A stretch of DNA of 64,000 bases from Desulfobacteraceae bacterium 4572_123 (GCA_002084545.1 NBLJ01000007.1:1-64000), one strand, 5' to 3'; positions 30,265 through 38,872 are shown, counted from the first letter of the stretch. Notes: generated by a model from the sequence alone, not told the origin. Made by a program: numbers and translations.

Positions 30265-32445
30265 TTACAGAAGTTGTTCGCCGGCCCATGTTGATTTTGA
30301 CGGGAAGCCGCCTTGAAGCAGTTTTTCCATTAAATCATCCGTGGCATTATCAGGATTAATCGATAATTCATTTTTCAGCTTTGCCCTTAATTGTTTATAG
30401 ACTCTGGGTATTTCATTCCGGTTTCCGGAATAGACACAGGCTATCATCAATAATCTATATGCGGATTCACAGCAGGGATCATGCTCAATAAGTTTTTTTG
30501 AACTTTGCCGTGCCTTATGGTAATCACCAATATCCAGATAAAGTTTAGTTGAAGCATGCAAAATGAATCGAAATTTCTTTTTCAGGGAGACCCTCTCCTG
30601 ATTGATCAGATCATCATATAAGTCAAAGTCAATGAAATCTCCCTTATACAGGTCTGCCGCCGCTTCAAACATTTGCAAAGCTGCCGGAGTATCATTTTTC
30701 TGAAGCCCTTTTTTTCCCAGGGAATAATAATTTTCAAATATATCCGCGTCCAGCCAGTATGTATCCTTTAAAAGCCGGATATTTTCCCCTTCAGATTCAA
30801 TAAAATCATGCTTTGTTCCAAGCAGATTACGCATACGAAATAAGAGGTTATGTAAATTTGTCCGGGCTGACTTTATCGGGTAATTCTGCCAGAAAGTGTT
30901 GTAAATGACCTCCTTTGGCACATATGATTTTCGATGAACAATAAGAAATTTTAACAGCCGGCTCAACATCTTCTGCCGGTTCAAATTAAATCCCGGAATA
31001 TCCTGCCCATCAATTTTTAAATGCAGTGTCCCGAATGTGTAGATCTTGATACAAATATCAGTTGAATCTGTTTCAGATCCTGAAGTGGTCAGCCGGTCAT
31101 CCCCGAGATACGATTTATAATTAGACCGCTGCTGATTCAAATGCTGAACAAGTTTACTGCCGGATCTATCCTCAATCTCTTTTAAAAGATCATTATTGTC
31201 GGCCTGGAGTCCTTCAACTTCATGTTCTATCAACACTTTTTCCATCAGACTAAAATACTTTTCAGACGCTTTTTTATTATTATTCCTGTCGTGCAATACG
31301 CCCATCATGGCATAACCCGACGCAACAGCCAGCGGGAACTTGCTTTCCGGGGCCTCTTTTATAAAATTATCAAGTGTCTTACACACCTCGGAATCGTTTC
31401 CAATAAACAGACTGGCTTCTGCATAATACAAATATGTATCCGGATAATAAAAGAGAAAATATTTATGATTTTCTCTTTGTTTAAGGCGGTTGCAATAATA
31501 TTCAACCTTTTCTCTGTCTTTTGCAAGGTAAGCGCTTCTCAATTGGGCGAAAAACATAAACCCCTGTTTGAAATACGAATCAGTGGCCGGGTATTCATAC
31601 AATATTTTATCAATAATCTGTTCACATTCAGAGAGCTCTTCAGGAATACGATAACAATAATAAAGAACAGCATATAAGTTATAACGAAATGTAGAATCCT
31701 GATCAAGAAGTGCCAGCGCTTTATCAACCTCTTTTTTTGCCTTGTTGCTGGAACCCATAATGAGAAGGGTATCTGCTTTATGGTAACGTATCAGGGGCTC
31801 ATAAATATGGTAGTATAACTTTTTGTGAATGATTTGAAGCGATTTGTCATACTGCAGCAGGGCTTTTTTAAATTTTCCGCGGTCATTATAGAGGCGGGCC
31901 ATTGCCAGCCGGGAAAAAATTAATACTACCTCATCTTTCAGTTCAAATGCATGCTCTTCAGTATCAAGTATTACTTCAAATGCCCGGTCATATTCCAGAA
32001 AAATCCACCATTTCCCCAGACTGATCCACATGTCTAAAATCTTGGTTGAGCGTAACTTGAGCTTTGATTTATTCACTTCAAGAAAAACCTGGGCATCTTC
32101 AATGAGTTTTAATAAATCATTATTGTATTCTTCATAATACATGTAATTTATCAGTAGTTCAGAGTAAATTGCGGCAATCCGGTCCAATTCATTTTGAGAA
32201 GAAAATTTCCCGATAAGAGAAAACAGCTTGTCACGGGCAGTGAAAGGAAAAGTCAAATGTGTTGATAGGTGATAGTAATATTGTATTAACAGGTTGCCGC
32301 ATCGTAAATCATCCGGTAAAACTTCAATATTAGATCGAATCCGAACGTAGTCACCTTGATCCAAAAGAGATGCCGCTTCGTTTAAAAATTGAGATGCTGC
32401 ATCTTCGTATTCATTTCTTGAGATAGCATCTTCAAAAGATAACAT
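30265..32445 (-). CDS. SARP/BTAD-type transcriptional activator with long N-terminal repeat-like region
   Basis: 726 residues. Start at 32445; the ribosome site is weak. The C-terminal ~260 residues hold a winged-helix OmpR-like DNA-binding domain (IYTFGTLHLKIDGQ from about 472, then ARTNLHNLLFRMRNLLG) and a bacterial transcriptional activator domain of TPR-like helices (LYLDIGDYHKARQSSKKLIE, then ESAYRLLMIACVYSGNRNEI). The N-terminal ~450 residues are helical and look like degenerate TPRs (for example ALLQYDKSLQIIHKK). Such regulators usually activate nearby catabolic or biosynthetic operons, with the repeat part as sensor or oligomerisation surface. It is the gene directly upstream of, and co-oriented with, the amine import operon, so it probably controls it. 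No phosphoacceptor or ATPase domain is seen. Confidence 0.85.
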   Translation of the reverse strand: MLSFEDAISRNEYEDAASQFLNEAASLLDQGDYVRIRSNIEVLPDDLRCGNLLIQYYYHLSTHLTFPFTARDKLFSLIGKFSSQNELDRIAAIYSELLINYMYYEEYNNDLLKLIEDAQVFLEVNKSKLKLRSTKILDMWISLGKWWIFLEYDRAFEVILDTEEHAFELKDEVVLIFSRLAMARLYNDRGKFKKALLQYDKSLQIIHKKLYYHIYEPLIRYHKADTLLIMGSSNKAKKEVDKALALLDQDSTFRYNLYAVLYYCYRIPEELSECEQIIDKILYEYPATDSYFKQGFMFFAQLRSAYLAKDREKVEYYCNRLKQRENHKYFLFYYPDTYLYYAEASLFIGNDSEVCKTLDNFIKEAPESKFPLAVASGYAMMGVLHDRNNNKKASEKYFSLMEKVLIEHEVEGLQADNNDLLKEIEDRSGSKLVQHLNQQRSNYKSYLGDDRLTTSGSETDSTDICIKIYTFGTLHLKIDGQDIPGFNLNRQKMLSRLLKFLIVHRKSYVPKEVIYNTFWQNYPIKSARTNLHNLLFRMRNLLGTKHDFIESEGENIRLLKDTYWLDADIFENYYSLGKKGLQKNDTPAALQMFEAAADLYKGDFIDFDLYDDLINQERVSLKKKFRFILHASTKLYLDIGDYHKARQSSKKLIEHDPCCESAYRLLMIACVYSGNRNEIPRVYKQLRAKLKNELSINPDNATDDLMEKLLQGGFPSKSTWAGEQLL

Positions 32446-32653
32446 TGGAGAGTGCCTTTATTTAGAGGAAGCTGAAAAAACATTATTGCTGTTATCAGTA
32501 AGTCGTATTGAACCATCATATCAAGGCGTGTTTTTAAGCATAATATATGAAACAAAAATAATTGCAAGATGAGAAAAAGAGGAATCAGCATAAAAATGCC
32601 AGGTGGTGCCACTCGCAAAGTGACCTGCCCCTTCCACCCCATCCCATCCATAC

Positions 32654-32716
32654 GCGACAACCAGCGGACTGGCCGTGTTCGTCACCGACTATGAAACCGG
32701 TGAATATCGACATTCT
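32654..32716 (+). pseudogene. Short remnant of an mttB-family gene
   Basis: In one plus-strand frame this reads ATTSGLAVFVTDYETGEYRHS, matching the block TSGLAVFISDLETGEERNA of the intact mttB copy at 19889 in 13 of 19 positions. No other part of an mttB gene is recognisable on either side. It lies in the 309-base gap between the regulator gene and the MFS transporter, on the strand opposite to both. It shows that a further mttB paralogue was once here and has been almost wholly deleted. The rest of the gap (32446-32653) shows nothing clear. Confidence 0.75.
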
Positions 32717-32754
32717 ATCCGCCCTCAGAGAACGTCCCCTGAACAGAATGCATT

Positions 32755-33924
32755 TCATGGATCATGCCGCCTTGCCGGCCGTGCAGGCAGCAACAAAATA
32801 AATGGGGTCCCGGCCAGACCTAAAATTGCACTTACCGCCAGGGCAGACTGCATCCCGATATGGTCCGCCAACCATCCAACCGAAACCGTTACCCCGGCCA
32901 GAACAAGAAAACTGATGCCCATGTACAGTCCATTTGCCATACCGCGATGATCGGCACTATGATCCTGAACAATGGCCAGTTCGATGGGAGCGATGGTAAA
33001 CAGCGTAAGGCCCAGCAAAACAAGAAACGGTATAGTCAGCCAGTCGGGAGCGTATAAGAAACCCAGGGTCAACAAAGAGGAAAACGGTATGGCAACAGCC
33101 AGAACTCGTCTGCGGCCTAGTCTATCGGACAAGGTCCCTCCAACCAGGGTCCCCAGGGCACCGAAGCCTTGCATCACAGCCATGGCAAAACCGGCAACCC
33201 AGAGGCTTTTGCCGCTGGAAACCATAAAAGTAGGAAGAAAAGCGGAAAGACTTGAGACCATCAAAGAATCGGCAATTAAAATTCCGGTCAAGGGCAGCAT
33301 CACTCTGCGCAGGCTGTGCAACGTTCCGGCCAAATCACTGTTTGATTTCGAGGCCATTCTGAAATCGGTCCCTTTGAGTTGTAAATGGAGAAGAAATGAG
33401 GATAGTAATCCCAGGAGCATCACCGGGTAACAATTTTCAAACCCCCAGTAAGAGACCGCCCAAACTCCAAGAATGGGCCCTAATGTGCGGGCCATCTCTC
33501 CACCGGTCATCCAGAAACTCATACCGCGCCCCAGATTTGAACCGGCAACTTGTGCGATCATTACCGGCCCCACCACATGAAACATGGAGGCGCTGAATCC
33601 GACTAAAAACAGCAACAGGCAGACAGCGGAGTAAGAGGGCGCCACTCCCAGAAGACTCATGCCGACAGCAGTAATGGCCGGGCCCCAGATCGCAAAGCGG
33701 GACAGATCGACACGGTCGGAGATAATTCCAAAAACAGGATTTAGCAGACTGGGAGCCCTGAAAAACACAGTAAATGCACCTGCCAGCGCCATGCTCAGGG
33801 AAAATTTGGCGATCAAGAGCGGCAGAAAAACCGCAAGAAAGCCGGAGAAAATATCATGTGAAAAATGCCCCGCGGATATTAACACAATTTTTCGAAATTG
33901 AAACCCGCTCAAATTCTCAGTCAT
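32755..33924 (-). CDS. MFS transporter, Fsr (fosmidomycin resistance)-like
   Basis: 389 residues from the ATG at 33924, which overlaps the upstream methyltransferase stop by 8 bases. A longer reading to 33987 would sit inside that gene and is rejected. Twelve hydrophobic segments are visible. The first carries GHFSHDIFSGFLAVFLPLL, the Fsr-type opening, and loops carry the MFS patterns GIISDRVDLSR and GGTLSDRLGRRR. Proton-driven efflux of a small molecule is likely; the substrate is unknown. Translational coupling with the methyltransferase gene suggests co-expression without implying a shared pathway. Confidence 0.85.
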   Translation of the reverse strand: MTENLSGFQFRKIVLISAGHFSHDIFSGFLAVFLPLLIAKFSLSMALAGAFTVFFRAPSLLNPVFGIISDRVDLSRFAIWGPAITAVGMSLLGVAPSYSAVCLLLFLVGFSASMFHVVGPVMIAQVAGSNLGRGMSFWMTGGEMARTLGPILGVWAVSYWGFENCYPVMLLGLLSSFLLHLQLKGTDFRMASKSNSDLAGTLHSLRRVMLPLTGILIADSLMVSSLSAFLPTFMVSSGKSLWVAGFAMAVMQGFGALGTLVGGTLSDRLGRRRVLAVAIPFSSLLTLGFLYAPDWLTIPFLVLLGLTLFTIAPIELAIVQDHSADHRGMANGLYMGISFLVLAGVTVSVGWLADHIGMQSALAVSAILGLAGTPFILLLPARPARRHDP

Positions 33925-34687
33925 AATCAGCCCCCGGATAGATCTTGTTGGGATAAGCTTCCACCTGTCTCCCGAACATTTTTTCAACTGTCGGCGTATA
34001 AGTTCCGTCTTCGCGGTAAATGATCAGCGGCGGAGCTATTTTCATTCCCGGACGTCCGCCCTTGACGCCTTCGATAACCATCAGCTTTGCATGTGTTTTT
34101 TGGCTGGAATGAATCATGCACAGCCATTTCGGTTCAATGCCGGCACTGCTCATCCGGGTTAATATATCGGCCATCCTCTCGGCCGGATAAATAACGACAA
34201 ACCTCCCCGCCCTCTTCAGCAAACGCAGGGCCGTCATTATAACGCCTTCAAGGGTAATATTGATTTCGTGTCTGGCAAGGGCCTTTTGAGAATCCGGATT
34301 GATCCTTCCCGATCCTGATTTGCGGTAGGGTGGATTGCTGATCACCAGGTCCACGGGTCCGCCCACGAATCCGGTTGTCAGAGTTTTCATATCCACCTGC
34401 AAAATCGTAATTTGATCCTGCATATGATTTGCGGAAACATTGTCTTTGGCGGCAATTACAAGTTCCTGCTGCAGCTCGATCCCATACAGTCTGATGTCAG
34501 GATATTTGTAGGCCAGCAGCAGAGACACGATGCCGCATCCAGCTCCTAGATCGACAACACGTTCACCCGGACGGACCACGGCAAGGTGGGCCAACAGTAC
34601 CGCATCAATGGAAAACCTGTATCCATGCCGACTCTGTTTGACGCTTAGCTGGCCGTTAAAAAATGTATCTGTAGTGTAAATCGACAT
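33917..34687 (-). CDS. TrmN6-like tRNA (adenine-N6)-methyltransferase
   Basis: 256 residues from the ATG at 34687, which has AGGAAG seven bases upstream; upstream in-frame starts to 34732 lack such a site. The SAM-binding motif is VVDLGAGCGIVSLLLAYKYP, and the N6-adenine methyltransferase catalytic motif is SNPPYRKSGSG. The size and the opening YRFSIDAVLLAHLA match the YfiC/TrmN6 family, which methylates A37 of valine tRNA in E. coli. Other small RNA or protein substrates cannot be excluded in this lineage. It lies between dciA and the MFS gene in an apparent three-gene run. Confidence 0.85.
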   Translation of the reverse strand: MSIYTTDTFFNGQLSVKQSRHGYRFSIDAVLLAHLAVVRPGERVVDLGAGCGIVSLLLAYKYPDIRLYGIELQQELVIAAKDNVSANHMQDQITILQVDMKTLTTGFVGGPVDLVISNPPYRKSGSGRINPDSQKALARHEINITLEGVIMTALRLLKRAGRFVVIYPAERMADILTRMSSAGIEPKWLCMIHSSQKTHAKLMVIEGVKGGRPGMKIAPPLIIYREDGTYTPTVEKMFGRQVEAYPNKIYPGADYD

Positions 34688-34775
34688 ACAAATCTTCCTC
34701 ATATAGCCTGTCACATAATTAATATGGGGCAACCTGCAAGGCCAAATTGATCATGGACAATGCACCGGAAAATAA

Positions 34776-35129
34776 TTAGCCCGACCGCATGGTGGCTCCG
34801 ATGGTTCCAATTTTAAACTTAATCTCCTCCACCAGATCCTGGCCCAGTGCATCATTGATTTTGACAATTATATCTTTTTTTAAAAACTGGAGATGATGTA
34901 TCCAGGTTGAACTGCTCACCTTGACAATCAATATTTTCCCTTTGAATGCTTCCGGCTGCGCATCAGCGGCAATAACTGCGCCTACGGCGGCATCCCAGAG
35001 ATCCCAGACACGGATTAATGTCTGATCCGAATGCCCTCGGCAGGACTGCAGTACCCGGGGAAGAATACGACCGATGGCAACAGGGGGCCCGTATTTTGTT
35101 TTCCTTTGCATATCAGGCAAAATACCCAA
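34776..35129 (-). CDS. dciA: DciA-type (DUF721) protein
   Basis: About 117 residues. The best ribosome site, AGGGAG, precedes a TTG at 35129; an ATG at 35111 and a TTG at 35153 are alternatives. The body shows the DUF721 pattern: IRVWDLWDAAVGAVIAADAQP, then GKILIVKVSSSTWIHHLQFLK, then a KINDALGQDLVEEIKFKIG tail. DciA proteins help load the replicative helicase DnaB in bacteria that lack DnaC. It is a short, single-domain form, first in a minus-strand run with the TrmN6-like gene (88-base gap). Confidence 0.82.
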   Translation of the reverse strand: MGILPDMQRKTKYGPPVAIGRILPRVLQSCRGHSDQTLIRVWDLWDAAVGAVIAADAQPEAFKGKILIVKVSSSTWIHHLQFLKKDIIVKINDALGQDLVEEIKFKIGTIGATMRSG

Positions 35130-35153
35130 GAAAAACTCCCTTATAAATTCCAA

Positions 35154-35460
35154 TCATCTCGTCACAATCATAAATTACTTCTTCTGTTGCGGCAAATAGC
35201 GAAGTAACAACGAGATGCGCCATATCCTTTACCGATGCCGATTTTTTGGATTTTTCTTGACTTGCAGGAATACGTAATTTAAAAATACACCATTATGGAA
35301 AAAATTCGGGGCAGATTCAAATAGACGTCAATCAACAATCGCGCCTGCCTCCATAATACTTGACATTTAGAAATACAAACTTTCCGCCTCCGAAATTGAT
35401 ATCTAAATCCGGGGTGCAGGGACAAACAATTTACAACGAACAGTTAACGGAGCTGTCATT
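35154..35460. other. Divergent intergenic region between dciA and hflK
   Basis: It must hold divergent promoters. A TTGACT (35257-35262) and a TTGACA (35360-35365) are present on the plus strand, but neither has a good -10 box at the right distance. The hflK ribosome site GGAG lies at 35450-35453. Nothing else is recognised. Confidence 0.5.
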
Positions 35461-36498
35461 ATGAGTTGGGACTGGGAAAAACTTAAAGAACAGCAACAAA
35501 GCAAAGGCGGAGGCGGGGGCGTTCCGCCACAGGTAGATGACATTGTAAACAAATTCAAGGAGTTCAAACTGCCGGGCGGCCCCATATTGTTGCTTCTCAT
35601 TGTGGCTGCACTGCTGGCTTCCTCTACTTTTTATACGGTGGGAGTCGATGAAGTAGGAGTTGTACAGCGCTTTGGCAAATTTATCAGAACCAGCCAGCCC
35701 GGCCTTAATTTCAAATTACCGGCCGGCATTGAAAAAGTTACCAAAACCAAGGTAAGAAGGGTGTATAAAGAGGAATTCGGTTTTCGATCCCTTCGTGGCA
35801 GCAGCCAGGAACGGTTTTCGTCGCAAAGTTCAGATGCCAACGTTGCCCTCATGCTCACCGGCGACCTGAATGTTGCCATTGTACCCTGGATCGTGCAGTA
35901 CCGGATTAAAGACCCCTATCAATACCTGTTCAAGGTTCGGGATATCCGAAAACTTTTACGGGACATGTCAGAAGCGGCCATGCGGCTGGTTGTCGGCGAC
36001 CGCAGCATCAACGAAGTCATCAGCAAACGTGAACAGATCGCGGTTGAAGCCCGGCATGTGCTGCAGAAGGAACTGGATATCGCTGAAAGCGGAATCCATA
36101 TTGTCACAATCGAGATGAAAAAAACAAATGTGCCCGGACCTGTACAAAACTCTTTCAATGAGGTCAATCAGGCGACCCAGGAAAAAGAGCAGATGATCTA
36201 CCAGGCAAAGGAAGACTACAATAAGGCGATTCCGGCTGCCAAGGGTGAGGCCGAAAGAACCATCAAGGCTGCTGAAGGTTATGCCCTGGACCGTGTTAAC
36301 CGCGCCAAGGGAGATGCATCCCGGTTCACGGCCCTGTATACCGAATATACAAAGGCCAAGGATATTACCAAACGGCGCATGTATCTTGAAACGATAGAGG
36401 AACTTTTTCCCAAACTGGGTCAAAAATATATTGTCGATTCCGATCAGAAAAATCTTTTACCCTTACTTAATATTGGAAAACAGGACGGTGCTAAATAA
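35461..36498 (+). CDS. hflK: HflK, membrane protease regulator
   Basis: 345 residues, ATG with GGAG seven bases upstream. A soluble N-terminus containing GGGGG precedes one membrane anchor (ILLLLIVAALLASSTFYTV, about 40-58). It is followed by an SPFH/Band-7 domain beginning EVGVVQRFGKFIRTSQPGLNFKLP and a charged coiled coil (AKGEAERTIKAAEGYALDRV). HflK and HflC form large periplasm-facing cages around FtsH and limit its proteolysis. Its stop overlaps the hflC start by one base (TAATG). Confidence 0.95.
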   Translation: MSWDWEKLKEQQQSKGGGGGVPPQVDDIVNKFKEFKLPGGPILLLLIVAALLASSTFYTVGVDEVGVVQRFGKFIRTSQPGLNFKLPAGIEKVTKTKVRRVYKEEFGFRSLRGSSQERFSSQSSDANVALMLTGDLNVAIVPWIVQYRIKDPYQYLFKVRDIRKLLRDMSEAAMRLVVGDRSINEVISKREQIAVEARHVLQKELDIAESGIHIVTIEMKKTNVPGPVQNSFNEVNQATQEKEQMIYQAKEDYNKAIPAAKGEAERTIKAAEGYALDRVNRAKGDASRFTALYTEYTKAKDITKRRMYLETIEELFPKLGQKYIVDSDQKNLLPLLNIGKQDGAK

Positions 36499-37466
36499 TG
36501 AAATCTAAAAGCATTATTCTAATCATAGCGGTATTAGTGGCTATATTGGGGTTTACCTCGGCTTACATCGTCGATGAAACAGAGCAGGTCGTTGTCACCC
36601 AGTTCGGACGGGTTGTAGGATCTCCAAAACTGGCACCGGGGCTCTATTTTAAACTTCCGTTTATTCAAAACACGACCTATTTTCCCAAAAATCTACTGGA
36701 ATGGGACGGTGACCCGGGGCAGATTCCAACCCTTGATAAAACCTACATATGGGTAGATGCTTTTGCCAGATGGAAAATCGTAGACCCGATTAAATTCTTC
36801 CAGACGGTCAACAACACGGCCAGTGCGATGGGGCGCCTTGATGATATTCTTGATCCGGCGGTTCGCAATTTTGTGACATCCTACGAATTGATTGAGACCG
36901 TCCGGAATACCAATCGCGTAATGGATACATTTGAAATCGGACTGGCGGCAAACGATGCAACAGGCACCGCTACGCCAAAAACTGCCGAGGGCCACCCCAG
37001 ATATGACATAAAGACAGGAAGGGAAAAGCTCACCGAGGGGATCATGAAACAGGCCCAGCCGAAACTGCGCCCCTTTGGCATCGAAATTGTCGACGTCAAG
37101 ATCAAGCGGATTAATTACGTGGAACAGGTCAGGAAATCCGTTTACGGCCGGATGATTGCCGAACGAAATCAGATTGCGGAAAAATTTCGTTCAGAGGGCC
37201 AGGGTGAGGCACGAAAAATTCTGGGTGAAAAGGAACGTGATTTAAAGCAGATCACATCCCAGGCTTATAAAACCGCCCAGGAGATCAAGGGCAGGGCCGA
37301 TGCCGAAGTGACCAAACTGTTTGCTCTGGCATATGGGGTTGATCCTGAATTTTATTCGTTTTCCAAGACCCTTGAAACTTACAATAAGGCCCTGGATAAA
37401 AATATCTCCGTCGTACTTTCAACGGATTCGGAATTCCTGAAATATCTTAAAGGGTATACCAAATAG
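36498..37466 (+). CDS. hflC: HflC, membrane protease regulator
   Basis: 322 residues. An N-terminal membrane segment (IILIIAVLVAILGFTSAYIV, residues 5-24) leads into a Band-7 domain (ETEQVVVTQFGRVVGSPKLAPGLYFKLP) and a coiled-coil with AERNQIAEKFRSEGQGEARKILG. It is the partner of HflK in the FtsH-associated cage. Translation is coupled by the TAATG overlap with hflK, and a strong terminator follows nine bases after its stop. Confidence 0.95.
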   Translation: MKSKSIILIIAVLVAILGFTSAYIVDETEQVVVTQFGRVVGSPKLAPGLYFKLPFIQNTTYFPKNLLEWDGDPGQIPTLDKTYIWVDAFARWKIVDPIKFFQTVNNTASAMGRLDDILDPAVRNFVTSYELIETVRNTNRVMDTFEIGLAANDATGTATPKTAEGHPRYDIKTGREKLTEGIMKQAQPKLRPFGIEIVDVKIKRINYVEQVRKSVYGRMIAERNQIAEKFRSEGQGEARKILGEKERDLKQITSQAYKTAQEIKGRADAEVTKLFALAYGVDPEFYSFSKTLETYNKALDKNISVVLSTDSEFLKYLKGYTK

Positions 37467-37475
37467 CAGACACCC

Positions 37476-37526
37476 CTGAAACAGAAAAAGCACCGCATTT
37501 TTGCCATAGTGCTTTTTCTGTTTCAG
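37476..37526. terminator. Bidirectional hairpin terminator after hflC
   Basis: Perfect 18-base arms (37476-37493 and 37509-37526), the right arm containing GTGCTTTTTCTG, with a 15-base loop. It ends the hflKC transcript and sits 19 bases below the stop of the small minus-strand gene at 37546, so it probably serves both directions. Confidence 0.8.
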
Positions 37527-37545
37527 TAATTTATTCCAGTCAGCA

Positions 37546-37644
37546 TTATTTACCCTTTCTACGCTGATGCCGAGTGCGGGCTAAAAGCTTTCTGTGCTTA
37601 TGTTTTCGCATTTTCTTTCTTCGTTTTTTTACGACGCTGCCCAA
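37546..37644 (-). CDS. COX24/AURKAIP1-domain micro-protein (ribosome-associated type)
   Basis: 32 codons, start TTG at 37644 preceded by GGGGGTGAT, stop TAA at 37546. The product begins MGSVVKKRRKKMRKHKHRK and ends RTRHQRRKGK; about 60 percent of residues are Lys, Arg or His. This matches the short AURKAIP1/COX24-domain proteins found across deltaproteobacterial genomes, which are thought to bind the ribosome. It is commonly missed by gene finders because of its size. It overlaps the 5-prime part of a longer plus-strand reading frame, which argues for a downstream start for that gene. Confidence 0.82.
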   Translation of the reverse strand: MGSVVKKRRKKMRKHKHRKLLARTRHQRRKGK

Positions 37645-37755
37645 CTGATCACCCCCATTCTTTATTTAATAAAATGTATAAAAAATTTAGATAACACTAT
37701 TTATTATCATTTGTCCATGTTTTTTTTACATAATCGGGAGATGGCGGGACAAAGT

Positions 37756-38316
37756 ATGAACTTTCTTTGCGGGCTAAAAAAAATGGAAAAAAAATTCAGT
37801 AAAAAACAGATTACGGCGGTTAATAACTCGGTAACCATGGCCGAAGAATTGGTCAGCAATTACTATAAATTATCGGCGGCCCAATGGCTTCGCCAGAAGT
37901 ATGATGTAAAAACAGTTGCCGACCTCGCCCCGAAAGAGATAGTTAAAGGTCCCTTCGCCCAGATTGTCCGCTATAAGGGGCAGCGCCGGGATACCGCACT
38001 GGGCAGCGCCACCTATGATTTTTACAAAATATGTCTGCAGGATCATGCTATTATTGACACACTGAAAAAATTCAACGCTTTGCGCATTTTCCCCTTTACC
38101 CTCTATATCATTACTCATGAGCTGATTCATATTGTCCGATTCAGCAAATTTTTACAAAACTTCAGTGCTTCCTCCGCGGAAAAAATGGCCGAAGAAATTC
38201 GTGTGCACAAAAAAACCAACAAGATCCTGCAACCCGTTCAGGTTCCAGGCTTAACATCTACGCTTGATTTCTTTGTCAACTGGCACTCATCCCTTGATGA
38301 CCTGGCCGGCAACTGA
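37756..38316 (+). CDS. Conserved-looking protein of unknown function with HExxH motif
   Basis: About 186 residues. The start is uncertain: ATGs at 37741, 37756 and 37783 are possible; 37756 has a GGGA seven bases upstream, and any start before 37660 would collide with the small ribosomal-type gene on the other strand. I do not recognise the family. Visible features: a basic N-terminus; a central segment, WLRQKYDVKTVADLAPKEIVKGPFAQIVRYKGQ; a hydrophobic stretch, RIFPFTLYIITHELIHIVRF, containing HELIH; then AEKMAEEIRVHKKTNKIL, where Glu or His could be a third metal ligand; and an Asp-rich end. HExxH often marks zinc peptidases, but with no other family evidence this is only a hint. No signal peptide is evident from 37756. 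Confidence 0.6.
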   Translation: MNFLCGLKKMEKKFSKKQITAVNNSVTMAEELVSNYYKLSAAQWLRQKYDVKTVADLAPKEIVKGPFAQIVRYKGQRRDTALGSATYDFYKICLQDHAIIDTLKKFNALRIFPFTLYIITHELIHIVRFSKFLQNFSASSAEKMAEEIRVHKKTNKILQPVQVPGLTSTLDFFVNWHSSLDDLAGN

Positions 38317-38493
38317 TCCAAACGGGTTCAGGACCCGGATAGGTAATCGCAGACTCCGAAAACAGGTTCCCGTTTTAAGCGCTGATGCATCCTCATCCCC
38401 CTGGCTGCGTACAAAAGCTTAAAATATACCTCCACAAAGCCGCCCTTTAACAAAAAACGGATAAATTGGCCCGGAATCTGTCGGATTACGGCC

Positions 38494-38521
38494 TTGACAA
38501 TCGATTATTTCAAACTATATT
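38494..38521 (+). promoter_or_regulatory. Sigma-70 promoter for the fmdB-type gene
   Basis: TTGACA (38494-38499) and TATATT (38516-38521) with a 16-base spacer. The start codon at 38555 follows after a short leader with a strong GGAGG (38542-38546). Confidence 0.7.
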
Positions 38522-38554
38522 TAAATCAAATCAAAAATAGCGGAGGTTTTGTAA

Positions 38555-38872
38555 ATGCCCATCTATGAATATGAATGCGCCGAATGCGGTAATAAAGAAG
38601 AGGTGCTTCAAAAATTTTCCGACCAGCCGTTAACCACATGTAACAAATGTTCCGGCAAACTGCACAAACTCATTTCACACAGCAGTTTCCATCTCAAGGG
38701 ATCCGGATGGTATGTCACGGATTATGCCGATAAATCAAAACAAACTAAATCCCGGGAAAAATCTCCGGAATCAAAAGCATCCGATGCAAAATCAACCAAA
38801 ACAAAAACGTCTGACGTAAAAACTACCAAAAACTCTGAAAAAAAACAGAAAAATATAAATCAACCTTCCTGA
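38555..38872 (+). CDS. FmdB-family zinc ribbon protein with Lys/Ser/Thr-rich tail
   Basis: 105 residues. The first ~60 are the FmdB zinc ribbon: MPIYEYECAECGNKEEVLQ, then TTCNKCSGKLHKLIS. Two CxxC pairs (Cys 9/12 and about 29/32) bind zinc. FmdB was named as a putative regulator of formamidase and amidase genes, but most members, including short ones like this, have no proven role. From about residue 65 the chain is almost entirely Lys, Ser, Thr, Asp and Glu with repeated SKxTK- and DxKTTK-like steps. This looks disordered and basic and might bind nucleic acid. It sits alone before groES with its own promoter. Confidence 0.85.
   Translation: MPIYEYECAECGNKEEVLQKFSDQPLTTCNKCSGKLHKLISHSSFHLKGSGWYVTDYADKSKQTKSREKSPESKASDAKSTKTKTSDVKTTKNSEKKQKNINQPS

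Noticed and set aside
32572-32950. Plus-strand frames of 65-91 codons in and near the MFS gene end
   Set aside because: Apart from the 63-base mttB fossil they lie antisense to the MFS gene or lack ribosome sites and homology.
37594-37755. Start of the HExxH gene at 37594
   Set aside because: It would overlap the small COX24-type gene on the other strand and add an unsupported low-complexity leader; later ATGs fit better.
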